Shown in pieces: positions 41,676 to 50,954 of a DNA stretch of 64,000 bases. Below the pieces are notes generated by a model, which ran no database searches, had not been told where the DNA came from, and worked only from the letters and a program-made list of their open reading frames with translations. Every line of letters begins with the position of its first letter. Within the stretch, counting starts at the first letter, position 1. This stretch comes from DASUBN01 sp964584665 (lineage in GTDB: Bacteria > Pseudomonadota > Gammaproteobacteria > Natronospirales > REEB76). Made by a program: the position numbers and the translations under genes. The stretch spans positions 1 through 64,000 of the forward strand of contig CAZPAO010000009.1 of the NCBI GenBank assembly GCA_964584665.1, read 5' to 3'.

Positions 41676-43115
41676 TCAGCGTATGCCCACGTCTCCGCGC
41701 ACGGAGTCCGTGAGCTTGGCACTGTCGTAGCCGAGCCCATCCTTGAACACCCATTGCACCTTGTGCAGCACCTTCGGGTCCGTAGTCAGGTCCCCGTCCA
41801 GCACCACCAAATCTGCGTACTTGCCGGGGGCGATGCTGCCGCGGTCCTGGTCGATCTTCAGGAACTTCGCGCCGTTCAGCGTCGAGACCTTGATGGCGTC
41901 CGGCAGGGAGAGGCCGGCCTCCAGCAATAGCTCCACCTCCCGGGCGTTGGAATAACCCGGCACCACGCCGCCGTTGCCTGTGGGATCGGTGCCGTCCACC
42001 AGGAGCCCGCCCGCGTCGAAGTAGGCCTTCTCGAAGGCCATGCCGTGCTGGAAGGCCTTCACTGCATCCTGGTTGGCGGCCTGGGCGGTGCGGCCATAGT
42101 TGCGGAGATAATTGGCGCGAGCCTGCAGGGACATGAGATCCAGCACCGCATCCGGCAGGATCGGCCGGCCCGGCGTCGAGGCTTCGAACACCGTGAGGGT
42201 GGAGGTGAGCGCCACGTGGTGCTTGAGCAGCGTCTGCAACAGTGCCTGGGCCTCGCTGCCTTGCACGTCGAGATCCGCCAGGGATTTCTGCACCACACCA
42301 TAGTTCGGGCACTTGTCCGGCTGCTTGTCCTTCACGAAGTCGGTGGCGACGAAGATGCCGTGCTCCAGGTCGTCGATGCCGAGTTCCGCCGCCTCCTTAT
42401 AGGTGACGGAGCAGAGGTGCCCGGTGACCCGCGCGCCATGCTTGTGGGCGTAGTCGATGACCGCGCCGAGGGTCTTCCTCGGGATGGTGGTGTAGGTCTT
42501 GAAGTCCCGCGCGCCCAGCGCGATCCAGTGGCGCTCCGCCTCCACCGCCATGGCCGGGTCGCCGAAGTCCGCGAGCTGCATCACCGGCAGGTCATCCGGA
42601 TCGTTGCCGGCGGTGAGGTAGGGGCCGGTGATGAACATGTGCGGACCCACCGCGTGGCCGGCATCGATCCATTGCTTGATGCCGAGATCCGCGTAAGGGT
42701 TGATGCTGCCGCCGGTGCGCAGGGTGGTGACGCCGCCCGCGAGGTAGAGGCGCGGGAAGCTGTAGGGCATGTTGGCGTAGGTGAGGAGTCCGGTCGGGTA
42801 GAAGAAGTGCTCATGCAGCATCACGTAGCCCGGCAAGAGCGTCTTGCCCGTGAGGTCCACCTTCACCGTGCCCTCCGGCAGGGCCACCTGGCCGTCGGGT
42901 CCCAGGGCCTGGATGCGCTGGCCCTTGATGAGCACCGTCATGCCGCGCTGGGCCGGGGTACCGGTGCCGTCCAGGAGCGTCGCTCCGGTCAGGGCCAGCA
43001 GCGGGGCCTGGTAGGCCAGGAAGGGGTCAGGCTTGCCGCCTGGGGGCAGGTAGGGGGCTGCCTGGGCCACGCAGGCGATGCAGGCCAGGAGCAGCAGGAT
43101 GCGGATGCGGGCCAT
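41676..43115 (-). CDS. Exported amidohydrolase family protein
   Basis: This is a 479-residue exported enzyme: signal peptide about 1-19 (CIACVAQA), then the amidohydrolase fold. Metal-site motifs are LHEHFF (HxH), RDFKTYT (probable carboxylated Lys), TGHLCS (His), LEHGIF (His) and VDGTDPTG (Asp). The fold and ligands match dipeptidase/imidazolonepropionase-like enzymes, but sequence similarity to the amidohydrolase at 29117 is limited. The start at 43115 has AGAGG 6 bases upstream. It stands alone between a convergent DoxX gene and a divergent membrane-protein gene. Confidence 0.84.
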   Translation of the reverse strand: MARIRILLLLACIACVAQAAPYLPPGGKPDPFLAYQAPLLALTGATLLDGTGTPAQRGMTVLIKGQRIQALGPDGQVALPEGTVKVDLTGKTLLPGYVMLHEHFFYPTGLLTYANMPYSFPRLYLAGGVTTLRTGGSINPYADLGIKQWIDAGHAVGPHMFITGPYLTAGNDPDDLPVMQLADFGDPAMAVEAERHWIALGARDFKTYTTIPRKTLGAVIDYAHKHGARVTGHLCSVTYKEAAELGIDDLEHGIFVATDFVKDKQPDKCPNYGVVQKSLADLDVQGSEAQALLQTLLKHHVALTSTLTVFEASTPGRPILPDAVLDLMSLQARANYLRNYGRTAQAANQDAVKAFQHGMAFEKAYFDAGGLLVDGTDPTGNGGVVPGYSNAREVELLLEAGLSLPDAIKVSTLNGAKFLKIDQDRGSIAPGKYADLVVLDGDLTTDPKVLHKVQWVFKDGLGYDSAKLTDSVRGDVGIR

Positions 43116-43253
43116 GGGGAACCTCTGGGGCAGGCGGGGGTCGCATGGGAGTATAGCCGCGGAGTGTCGGCCCCCTTTGGGGGCCTGGCGGGTCCGGGCT
43201 GGCCTCAATAACAATGACCCGGCGCCTGCCGCGCCCACCCTCGGGGTACCCAC

Positions 43254-43715
43254 ATGAACGACACGCAACGCGCCGACCTCAAAGCCATCCTCTGGGGCGG
43301 CCTCGTGGCCGGGACCGTGGATATCTTCGCCGCCTCCCTCATCACCCTCCTGAGCCCGCTCCTCATCCTGCGGTTCATCGCCGCCGGCCTCCTGGGACGT
43401 GAGGTGATCCAGGGTGGCCTGGACATCTCATTCGTCGGGCTGCTGCTGCAGTGGCTGATGGGGCTCATCATCGCCACCATCTATGTACTGGCGGCGCGGC
43501 GCCTTGCCTGGATGAACCGGGACTGGCGCCTGACCGGCCTCGCTTACGGGGTGGTGGTCTACTTCGTCATGAACTACGTGGTGCTGGCCCTGTCAGCGCT
43601 GCACCGGGTGCCGCCCTTCGAATGGAAAGGCTTCATCCTGAACATGGGCGCCATGCTGGTGTTCGGGCTGATCGTGGCGTATTTCTGCCACCGCTCCCGG
43701 ACCCCCCGGCGCTGA
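43254..43715 (+). CDS. Hypothetical four-helix membrane protein
   Basis: This is a 153-residue inner-membrane protein with four predicted helices (residues about 13-45, 58-83, 93-117, 122-146). The motif WGGLVAGTVDIFAASLITLL and the loop ARRLAWMNRDWRLTGLAYGVV are notable, but I know no functional assignment. It is followed by a long GC-rich hairpin. Confidence 0.72.
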   Translation: MNDTQRADLKAILWGGLVAGTVDIFAASLITLLSPLLILRFIAAGLLGREVIQGGLDISFVGLLLQWLMGLIIATIYVLAARRLAWMNRDWRLTGLAYGVVVYFVMNYVVLALSALHRVPPFEWKGFILNMGAMLVFGLIVAYFCHRSRTPRR

Positions 43716-43727
43716 TATCCCCGCCGA

Positions 43728-43754
43728 TCCCGCGCGGCCGTCGGCCGCGCGGGA
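43728..43754. terminator. GC-rich perfect hairpin, terminator candidate
   Basis: TCCCGCGCGGCC pairs perfectly with GGCCGCGCGGGA across 3 bases, 13 bases after the stop. There is no clear U-tract on the plus strand. Confidence 0.55.
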
Positions 43755-44031
43755 ATCAAACTTGACCGATAGCACGACCTCCCCGCCGACTCTCTAGCCT
43801 TCCTCGACGAGTAACGACCGACGCTCGACGAATGCACGTCTTGCGCGTGGTAAGCCGCGTGCGTGTTCTACAGAATCTGCCGCAGTGCTGCATCCGTCGT
43901 GTCCACACGACAGCTGCTCACGGCATTCGATGGACAAAGGCTTGCAGCGGCATCCCGCTGTTGCACGCAGACGACGAGAGGCCGCCTTGAGGCGGACGAC
44001 ATTACAAAACACTCGGAGCGGAGGTTCCATG
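43755..44031. other. Upstream region of the TonB-dependent receptor gene
   Basis: About 280 bases without a gene. It contains the perfect inverted repeat GTCGTGT-CC-ACACGAC at 43896-43911, a short hairpin (CCGCC/GGCGG) near 43982-43994 in the presumed leader, and the AT-rich ACATTACAAAAC just before the ribosome binding site. Small frames here have no ribosome binding sites. Confidence 0.45.
43896..43911. promoter_or_regulatory. Inverted repeat GTCGTGT-CC-ACACGAC, candidate operator
   Basis: Perfect 7-base arms with a 2-base centre, about 120 bases before the receptor gene start. A regulator of nutrient uptake could bind here; nothing in the sequence names it. Confidence 0.4.
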
Positions 44032-46926
44032 ATGAACAGCAACCAGATCAGCAAGGCCGTGCGTCTCGCCCTCGTGGCAGGCGCAGCCGTCGGCGTCACG
44101 GTGGCGGCACCGGCGGCATTCGCCGCGGACGCGACCACGGACGCGACCAACCAGAACAACACTGCCCAGCTGGGCAAGATCGAAGTAACGGGCACGCGCA
44201 TCAAGCGCACCGACGTCGAGACCGCCCAGCCCGTGAACGTCATCACCTCGGCGCAGTTGAAGGCCACGGGCCTGACGTCGATCGGCGACATCCTCCAGAC
44301 CGTGACCCAGGCGGGTTCGGCCCTCAACACCACCTTCAATAACGGCGGCAACGGTTCGACCAACATCGACCTGCGCAACCTCGGCGCCAACCGCGTGCTG
44401 GTGCTGGTGGACGGCCGCCGCTGGATCCCGAACCTGAACGGCCCGGTGGACCTGAACGAGATCCCGGTCTCGATCATCGACCACGTGGAGATCCTGCAGG
44501 ACGGCGCTTCGGCGATCTACGGTTCTGACGCGATCGCGGGCGTGGTGAACATCATCACCATCAAGAACTACAACGGCGCTGAAGCCAACGCCTACACCAG
44601 CATCTATGCCGGTGAAGGCCACCATGACGGCAAGGTGCAGGCATACGACTTCACCCTGGGCAACTCCAGCGACAAGGGCGCCGTGGTGATGAACGTGGCT
44701 TATGTGAACCAGCACGAGATCTGGGCCGGCAATCGCTCCATCTCCAGGGAGCCGGTCCGTGACGGCGGCAGCGCCAGCGGCAGCGCTTCCATCCCGAACG
44801 GTCAGTTCCTGATCGCCGGTCCGACCTTCGCCGGCACGTCGATCGGTGCCGGAACTTGCGGCCCGTTCGACCCGGCCACCCACCACTACGGCACCTGCGA
44901 CCTGACCCTCAATAAGCCGGTCGCCGGCAAGCCTGGGGTCAGCGATTTCCGCAACTTCGCGCCTGCGGATGCTTATAACTTCGCGCCGCTCAACTACTTC
45001 ATCACGCCGAACGAACGCACGAGCTTCTATACCCAGGGTCACTATGACCTGGCTGACAATCTGACGTTCTTCGCCTCGACGCTGTTCAACCAACGCGGTT
45101 CGCAACAGGCGCTGGCGCCCTCGCCGATCACCCTCGGCCTGGGCCGCTCGACGACCAACGGTCAGTTCATCGGCATCGGCAAGAGCAACCCGTTCAACCC
45201 GTTCAACATCGACCTCGTGGGTAACCTCAGCCAGTACTGCCCGACCGTGGGCCCCGGCTGCGCCGATCCGAACGAACTGCTGGCGTTCCTGGGCCGGCGT
45301 CCGCTGGAAGGCGGCCTGCGCCTGTTCAACCAGAACGTGGAGACCATGCAGTTCACCGGCGGCTTCAAGGGATACTTCAACCTGGGCGGTAACGAATGGG
45401 ACTGGGATGTCGGCTACACCTATGCCGACGATAACCAGAACAACGTCACCACCGGCCTGTTCAATACCCAGCGCCTGGCCCAGGCCCTGGATTCGCCGGG
45501 CTTCGCGCCCTGCGCCCAGACCGCGGGCTGCGTGCCGTTCAACATCTTCGGCGGCGAGGGTTCCATCACCCCGCAGATGCTGCAGTACACGCAGTTCGAG
45601 GAGCACGATTCCTCCGACGTGCGGATGCGCGACTACACGGCCAACATCAACGGCAGCATCGCTGACCTGCCGGCGGGCCCGCTGGGTGCCGCGGCCGGTT
45701 TGGAATACCTGGAGTTCAACGGCTTCTTCCATCCGGATGCGACCGTGTCCTCCGGCAACACCACCGGCAACGTGATCCAGCCGACCGACGGCCGCACCAA
45801 GACCAACGCGGAATACGTCGAGTTCGACTTCCCGCTGGTGGCGGACGCCCCCGGCTTCAAGATGCTGGACCTGGACATCGCCAACCGCTGGTCGCAGTTC
45901 AAGTGGTTCGGCGGGACCCCGGGCAGCGCGATTTCGTCCGTGCAGCATGGTGCCAACGCCTCGACCGCCCGCGCGGCCCTGAAGTGGCAGCCCAGCGACA
46001 CCCTGCTGATCCGTGCGGCCTGGTCGCAGGGCTTCCGCACCCCCAGCATCAGCGAGCTGTTCCTGGGCAACTCGGACTCCTTCCCCTCCGCCTCGGACCC
46101 CTGCGCCCACGTCACCCCGCTGCCGGCGGGCTGCCATGGAGTCCAGCACAGCCAGACGGGCGCGCAGGTCAAGGCCACGGTGGGCGGCAACTCGGCGCTG
46201 CAGCCTGAGCGTGCGCTGTCCCGCAGCGTGGGCTTCGTCTACAACCCGGATTGGCTGGCGGGCTTCGACTTCAGCATGGACTTCTACAAGATCGAAGTGG
46301 ACCAGGACATCACGGCGGTCCCCGTGCAGGTGATCCTGAACGCCTGCTACCTGCAGCAGAACCCGACCTACTGCAATCTGGTCACGCTGACCGGCAAGAC
46401 CATCACGAATGTCGTGGACCTCAACACCAACATCGGTGGCGTGCGTACCGAGGGCATCGACATCGCGGCCCACTACAAGTTCCCCTCCACCTCGGTGGGT
46501 GACTTCAAGCTGGGCACGGACTGGACGTTCATGCGCGACTTCGTGCGTACCCTGCCGACCGGCGGCAGCCCGGCGTTCTCCAACACCGAGTTGGCTGGCA
46601 CCACCACCAATTTCGGCGGGTTCCTGAAACAGCGTGCCAACGTGTCGCTGGCCTGGAACTACGGCGACTGGCTGGCCAGTTGGAACGTGCAGTACATCGG
46701 TGCTCTGACTGAGTCCAATAACAACCATCTGGGCAAGACCGTCTATCACGACGCCCAGGTCGGCTACCACGTGGACGATTGGAACACCGATTTCACCTTC
46801 GGTATCCGGAACTTCTTCAACAAGCAGCCGCCGACCGCGCTTACGGCCGCCGCGAACAGCTTCCTGCCCACGTTCTACCGTGTGCCGGGCCGCGAGTTCT
46901 ACGGCCGTATCTCGGTCAAGTTCTGA
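44032..46926 (+). CDS. TonB-dependent outer-membrane receptor
   Basis: This is a protein of about 964 residues with a signal peptide (about 1-31, AAPAAFAA). A TonB box-like IEVTGTRIKRTD precedes a plug domain (about 50-170) with QPVNVITSAQLKATG, NIDLRNLG, VLVLVDGRR, DLNEIPVSIIDHVEILQDGAS and AIYGSDAIAGVVNI. The rest is a 22-strand barrel ending in YGRISVKF with terminal Phe. It imports large or scarce compounds across the outer membrane using TonB energy. The substrate is unknown, and no transporter or regulator gene is adjacent. GGAGG lies 7 bases before ATG 44032 (4 before ATG 44029). A good terminator follows. Confidence 0.92.
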   Translation: MNSNQISKAVRLALVAGAAVGVTVAAPAAFAADATTDATNQNNTAQLGKIEVTGTRIKRTDVETAQPVNVITSAQLKATGLTSIGDILQTVTQAGSALNTTFNNGGNGSTNIDLRNLGANRVLVLVDGRRWIPNLNGPVDLNEIPVSIIDHVEILQDGASAIYGSDAIAGVVNIITIKNYNGAEANAYTSIYAGEGHHDGKVQAYDFTLGNSSDKGAVVMNVAYVNQHEIWAGNRSISREPVRDGGSASGSASIPNGQFLIAGPTFAGTSIGAGTCGPFDPATHHYGTCDLTLNKPVAGKPGVSDFRNFAPADAYNFAPLNYFITPNERTSFYTQGHYDLADNLTFFASTLFNQRGSQQALAPSPITLGLGRSTTNGQFIGIGKSNPFNPFNIDLVGNLSQYCPTVGPGCADPNELLAFLGRRPLEGGLRLFNQNVETMQFTGGFKGYFNLGGNEWDWDVGYTYADDNQNNVTTGLFNTQRLAQALDSPGFAPCAQTAGCVPFNIFGGEGSITPQMLQYTQFEEHDSSDVRMRDYTANINGSIADLPAGPLGAAAGLEYLEFNGFFHPDATVSSGNTTGNVIQPTDGRTKTNAEYVEFDFPLVADAPGFKMLDLDIANRWSQFKWFGGTPGSAISSVQHGANASTARAALKWQPSDTLLIRAAWSQGFRTPSISELFLGNSDSFPSASDPCAHVTPLPAGCHGVQHSQTGAQVKATVGGNSALQPERALSRSVGFVYNPDWLAGFDFSMDFYKIEVDQDITAVPVQVILNACYLQQNPTYCNLVTLTGKTITNVVDLNTNIGGVRTEGIDIAAHYKFPSTSVGDFKLGTDWTFMRDFVRTLPTGGSPAFSNTELAGTTTNFGGFLKQRANVSLAWNYGDWLASWNVQYIGALTESNNNHLGKTVYHDAQVGYHVDDWNTDFTFGIRNFFNKQPPTALTAAANSFLPTFYRVPGREFYGRISVKF

Positions 46927-46955
46927 TAACGAACTGTTACAAGAGTCGGTAATTG

Positions 46956-46985
46956 AGCGGCCCCCAATGGGGGCCGCTTCTTTTT
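46956..46985 (+). terminator. Rho-independent terminator of the receptor gene
   Basis: AGCGGCCCCC pairs with GGGGGCCGCT over AAT, followed by TCTTTTT. Confidence 0.92.
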
Positions 46986-46986
46986 G

Positions 46987-47126
46987 GGTCGCTTAAAAGC
47001 TACTGCGCTCGACGGGGCGTTGTTGCGCTTCGGACTCGCAGTCGGTCACGTACCGGAGAGTACGCTCCCTCCTGCTCACCTCGCACGCCTAGCCCCGTCA
47101 TCGCTCGTAACGCTTTTAAGCGAGCC
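46987..47126. repeat. Symmetrical palindromic intergenic element, about 140 bases
   Basis: The outer arms, GGTCGCTTAAAAGC...CGACGGGGC and the reverse complement GCCCCGTC...GCTTTTAAGCGAGCC, pair around a centre at about 47056. At that centre CGTAC-N6-GTACG forms a small inner hairpin. Inner and outer symmetry axes coincide exactly, while the intermediate part pairs only partly. It lies directly behind the receptor terminator, between convergent genes, with no protein-coding capacity. It resembles palindromic repeats scattered in proteobacterial intergenic regions; whether it recurs in this genome cannot be seen from the window. Confidence 0.6.
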
Positions 47127-47158
47127 GAAGCGGGGATTTGGTAGCAGGAGAGAAAGAA

Positions 47159-47965
47159 TCAGGAGATGCGCTTATCCCCGGTTTTCTTCCAGGTGGTCAG
47201 GAGGGCATGGATCTCGCGCTTGTAAGTGCAGCCGGAGACGACTTGTGCTTCGCCGCTCAGCAGGAACTCATAGAAGGCCCCCATGGAGCGCACCTCGCGC
47301 ACCTGTTCCAGGTTGACGAGGGTGGAGCGGTGGATGCGCAGGAATGGGAAGCTCGCGAGCTTCTCCTCCATGTGCGAGATGCGGTCGCTGGTATGGATGA
47401 TCTCGCCCGTGGTCATGTGGATGTTGACGTAGTCGCGATCGGCGGCGATGTAGCGCATGTGGCCGGTGTCCAGGAAGCGCACCCGCCGGCCGATCTTGAC
47501 CGGCACACGGCCAGAGTGGTTGGCCTGGCGCGCCGGTTCGGTGCCGGGCCCGAGGCGCTTCAGCAGCAGGTCGATATCCACCCGGCCCTCGGCGCGGTTG
47601 GCACGCTCCACCTGGGCGCGGATGCGGGTGAGGGCGGATTCGAAGCGCGCGCGGTCGAAGGGCTTGAGCAGGTAGTCCAAGGCATCCATCTCGAAGGCGC
47701 GTACCGCGTAGTTGTCGTAGGCCGTGGTCATCACCGTGTAGGGCGGCCGGGACAGCCCCGCCAGCCCCAGCATCTGCATGCCATCGAGGCGCGGCATCTG
47801 CACGTCCAGGAACACCGCATCCGGCGTCAGTGTCCTCAGCTTGGCGAGCGCATCCTGGCCGTCGCCGGCTTCGGCCACGACCTCGAAATCGGGGTGCGGC
47901 TGGAGGAAGCCGCGGATCTTGCTGCGGGCGAAGGGTTCATCGTCCACCACCAGTACACGTATCAT
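47159..47965 (-). CDS. LytTR-family response regulator
   Basis: This is a 268-residue regulator: receiver domain 1-120 (phospho-acceptor Asp54 in VFLDVQMPRLDG, acidic pair DDE, Lys in YLLKPFD), a linker, and a LytTR DNA-binding domain (about 155-260, with YIAADRDYVNIHM, FLRIHRSTLVNLEQV and VSGCTYKREI). GGAGG 6 bases before ATG 47965 sets the start. It is the third of three minus-strand genes: LytS-like kinase, LytTR regulator and this one. The two regulators are paralogues. Confidence 0.9.
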   Translation of the reverse strand: MIRVLVVDDEPFARSKIRGFLQPHPDFEVVAEAGDGQDALAKLRTLTPDAVFLDVQMPRLDGMQMLGLAGLSRPPYTVMTTAYDNYAVRAFEMDALDYLLKPFDRARFESALTRIRAQVERANRAEGRVDIDLLLKRLGPGTEPARQANHSGRVPVKIGRRVRFLDTGHMRYIAADRDYVNIHMTTGEIIHTSDRISHMEEKLASFPFLRIHRSTLVNLEQVREVRSMGAFYEFLLSGEAQVVSGCTYKREIHALLTTWKKTGDKRIS

Positions 47966-48148
47966 GCGTCGCCTCCATCGTATCGGGTGTCGACTGCCAT
48001 CCGGCGTCGACGGATGCGGCAAGACTGCCAGAGACGGGGAAGGGGTCCAAGGCGGATTTCTGCGTGGTAAAGGGCCCTTTTGCGGGACCGGCGCCGCCGC
48101 CGCGGCGATGGACGCGGCCAGCCGCGCGACGAAAGCATCCGCGAGGCC

Positions 48149-48922
48149 TCAGCCGGGACGGCCGCGTTGCTCCAGGATGCGCTTCACGTTGCCCCGGTAG
48201 GTGGAGCCCGAGACGAAGCTCACGCCGTCCGCCATGCGGAACTCGTAGTCGCCGTGCTTCTTGGGCTTCATCTCCTTCACGTGGTCCAGGTTGACCAGCA
48301 CCGAGCGGTGGATGCGGACGAAGCCGGCATCGGCCACCTGCTCTTCGATGTCCTTCATGCGCTCGCGTATGCGCAACTCCTCCTCCCGCAGCACCAGGCG
48401 CAGGTAGTCGCCTTCGGCCTGCGCGTAGAGGATGGCCGCCGGGTCCAGCGGGCGGATGGCGTTGCCGACCTTGACCAGGATGCGGGCCTTGCCGAGGTGC
48501 CGGTCCAGGAGCTTGGACAGCTGTTCGGCCACATCGGCGGCCGGCGCGAGCCCGGGGTGGGCCTCCATGAGGCGGCGGGCACGGTCCACGGCGCGTTCGA
48601 AACGGGATTGGTCGAAGGGTTTCAGCAGGTAATCCACGGCCTCCACCTCGAAGGCACGTGCCGCGTGTTCGCTGTAGGCGGTCGTGAAGACGAGGTAGGG
48701 CAGTTTCTCGCCCTTGAGGGCTTCCAGCATCGCGAAGCCGTCCATCTCCGGCATCTGGATGTCTAGGAACATGAGGTCGGGGCGTCGCGCACGGATGGCC
48801 GCCAGGGCCTCGCGGCCATTCTGGCATACGCCCACCAGCTCCAGGTCCGGCGTGCGTTCGATGAACTGGGCGAGCTTGAGCCGTGCATGCGGCTCATCGT
48901 CTATCACCAGTACCCGGATCAC
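48149..48922 (-). CDS. LytTR-family response regulator
   Basis: This is a 257-residue regulator: receiver domain (Asp54 in MFLDIQMPEMDG, Lys in YLLKPFD) and LytTR domain (about 150-250, with YAQAEGDYLRLVL, FVRIHRSVLVNLDHV and VSGSTYRGNV). It starts with GTG behind AGGAG. It follows the kinase gene by 78 bases and precedes the second LytTR gene by 183 bases, a gap that holds an AAAGGGCCCTTT palindrome near 48071. The kinase likely phosphorylates this one first by position. Confidence 0.9.
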   Translation of the reverse strand: MIRVLVIDDEPHARLKLAQFIERTPDLELVGVCQNGREALAAIRARRPDLMFLDIQMPEMDGFAMLEALKGEKLPYLVFTTAYSEHAARAFEVEAVDYLLKPFDQSRFERAVDRARRLMEAHPGLAPAADVAEQLSKLLDRHLGKARILVKVGNAIRPLDPAAILYAQAEGDYLRLVLREEELRIRERMKDIEEQVADAGFVRIHRSVLVNLDHVKEMKPKKHGDYEFRMADGVSFVSGSTYRGNVKRILEQRGRPG

Positions 48923-49000
48923 GTGCTAGCGTCTCCTGCGGCTGCGAGCCGCCTCAAGCAAGATGCAGATACTAGCAGGCCGCTGGGATCGCTCGGGGCC

Positions 49001-50143
49001 TCAGCCACCGTGCACCGTCGGATACGGCAGGCTGATCAGGGTGGACCAGCGGTGGCCCGGGAGCGGCCGCGAAGAGAGCGTGAAATCCCCCCCGTAGATG
49101 GCGGCCAGCCGTTCGCGCACGTTGGTGAGGCCGATGCCCATGCTGCGATCGGCGCTCACCGGCGCGGCGTCGACCCGGAAATCGTTGCTCACTTCGAGCA
49201 CCAGCGCGGCTTCGCTGCCGCTGGCCCTCACCACTACCGTGTTCGGGCCGGTGCTGTTGGATATCCCGTGTTTGATGGCGTTCTCGATGAGCGGCTGCAG
49301 GATCAGGCTCGGCACCGCCACGCCCAGGCTGGCTTCATCCACCTCGAAGCGCGTCACGAGGCGGTCTTCGAAGCGGGTCTCCTCGATGGACAGGTAACGG
49401 CGCGCGTAGTCGAGCTCCTCGCGCACCGTGGAGAACTCACGCTGCCCCTCGCGCAGCGAGATGCGGAGCACGTCGCTGAAATCCGCCAGCAGCTTGTCGG
49501 CCCGATGGACGTCGGTATACAGCAGCGCGGAGATGGTGTGCAAGCTGTTGAACAGGAAATGCGGGTTCAACTGGCCTCGCAAGGTGTCGAGACGCGCCTT
49601 CAGCCAGCGTGCGTGCAGGTCTGCGGCGCGCTCGCGCTCGTTCCGCAGGTCCAGACGCGCGTTGACGCCGATGATCATGAACAAGCCCAGCAGGTAGTAG
49701 GTGACGTTGAGCAGCACATCGTCATACCAATCCATGGGTGCGGCGAGCCCCCGCAGCAGCATGCGGTAGTGCGTGCCGGCGAGGTCCGCTTCGGTCGCCA
49801 TCACGTAGAAACCGACGAACGCGGCCACACGGACCATCACCACGAAGAAAGCTGCGAGACTGCCGTGGGCCAGCGCTCCCAACAGCGGTTGCCGGATGAG
49901 GCGTGGGATGCGTGTGGCTGCCGCGTAGCACAGGATCAGGAGTGGCAACAGCAACAGGTATTCGATCAGCAGCGATGCGATGACCGATTGCCAATGTAGC
50001 GAGTCGCTCGCAGGAGCGGTGGCCAGCGTCAACAGCAGGTTGCTGGCGAGATCGACGATCCACAGCAGCGTGGTCACGCCGATGAGCACACGAGTGCGGT
50101 TGAGGGAGCTTAGCGGCGGCAATCGCGTGAACAGGCTGTGCAC
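49001..50143 (-). CDS. LytS-like sensor histidine kinase (His_kinase/HATPase)
   Basis: This is a protein of about 380 residues with four predicted transmembrane helices in the first 180 residues and no separate sensor domain. A coiled linker (ERERAADLHARWLKARLD) leads to the His_kinase motif LRGQLNPHFLFNSLHTISALL (cut here: QLNPHFLFNSL with phospho-His). The HATPase domain has PSLILQPLIENAIKHGI and GIGLTNVRERLAAIYG. This class works with LytTR regulators. I take GTG 50143 as start because the upstream frame lacks a ribosome site; GGAG lies 11 bases before it. First gene of the kinase-LytTR-LytTR set. Confidence 0.85.
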   Translation of the reverse strand: MHSLFTRLPPLSSLNRTRVLIGVTTLLWIVDLASNLLLTLATAPASDSLHWQSVIASLLIEYLLLLPLLILCYAAATRIPRLIRQPLLGALAHGSLAAFFVVMVRVAAFVGFYVMATEADLAGTHYRMLLRGLAAPMDWYDDVLLNVTYYLLGLFMIIGVNARLDLRNERERAADLHARWLKARLDTLRGQLNPHFLFNSLHTISALLYTDVHRADKLLADFSDVLRISLREGQREFSTVREELDYARRYLSIEETRFEDRLVTRFEVDEASLGVAVPSLILQPLIENAIKHGISNSTGPNTVVVRASGSEAALVLEVSNDFRVDAAPVSADRSMGIGLTNVRERLAAIYGGDFTLSSRPLPGHRWSTLISLPYPTVHGG

Positions 50144-50278
50144 GGTGGCGGATGCTCCGTGGGTAGGCGCGGCGAAAATAGCAGACTTTGGCGCCCGCCG
50201 ACAGGCACGAGGCGGAGGCACCCAGAAGCACGCCGGATACCGCCGAAGACACGATGGACTTGGCTGGGGCTTACACTC

Positions 50279-50548
50279 TCAGCCTTCCCCGGCCAGGGGT
50301 GGCAGCCAGTCCGCCGGATGGGGGTCATAGCGGATGAAGGGGCCGTGGGGGGTGGCGATCTGGCCGGCGGCGTTCTTGTATTCCAGCAGCGTGCCCTGGT
50401 GGCCGTTGGGGCAGGCGATGAGGTCCGTGTCCTTGAGCTTGTAGAAGATGCGGGCCGCCACCTCCACCCGCTGCGGCGGGTCGCACAGGCGGCAGCACAC
50501 GGCGGCATCGTGCAGTGTGACGCGATGGCTCTGCAGGCTGTCGTTCAT
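50279..50548 (-). CDS. Small hypothetical protein with cysteine cluster
   Basis: This is an 89-residue protein with no known family. It has a Cys cluster (CCRLCDPPQR, Cys18, 19, 22) and a later CPNGHQG, a pattern that might hold a zinc. The start has GGAG directly in front of the ATG, which is closer than usual; a GGA 7 bases upstream may serve. It lies upstream of the LytS operon on the same strand. Confidence 0.55.
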   Translation of the reverse strand: MNDSLQSHRVTLHDAAVCCRLCDPPQRVEVAARIFYKLKDTDLIACPNGHQGTLLEYKNAAGQIATPHGPFIRYDPHPADWLPPLAGEG

Positions 50549-50729
50549 CTCCAGGTCCGTTTCTTATGTGGTTATGGGACGGGTCCAGTCTAGGGTGGGC
50601 AGCGGGGAGGGGCAGTCAGACGGGACCTACAGAGGCTGTAAGGGCGCGCGTACGCGGGCTTATGGAGCGGGCTGGGTCCGGGTGTAATATCGGTGCGGGA
50701 CGTCAACCGCATCCGGGGAGAGCTAGAGC

Positions 50730-50954
50730 ATGAATACCGTGATCATGGACGTGGATGTGCACATGAGCTGCCCGGGTTGCAGCAAGGCCATCACCCAGAA
50801 GCTGCGCTGGCTGGAGGGCAACCCCTCCTTCGCCTGTCCCGGTTGCGGCAAGAAGTTCGAGAAGTACAACGATCAGCTGCTGCGCGTCCGCCACGAACTC
50901 ATCAGCCTGGATGAGGCCGAGAAGGCCGCCAAGACCTTCAAGATCAACCTCTAG
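50730..50954 (+). CDS. Small zinc-ribbon-like protein
   Basis: This is a 74-residue protein with two CPGC knuckles (Cys14/17 and Cys36/39) 18 residues apart, as in a zinc ribbon, followed by a charged helical tail. It probably binds one zinc. Function unknown. GGGGAGAG lies 7 bases before the ATG, and TAATAT at 50687-50692 is a possible -10. Its stop overlaps the next, convergent gene by 4 bases. Confidence 0.65.
   Translation: MNTVIMDVDVHMSCPGCSKAITQKLRWLEGNPSFACPGCGKKFEKYNDQLLRVRHELISLDEAEKAAKTFKINL

Noticed and set aside
44002..46770. Minus-strand open frame of 922 codons opposite the TonB-dependent receptor
   Set aside because: Antisense artefact of third-position GC; no start signal and no recognisable domain.
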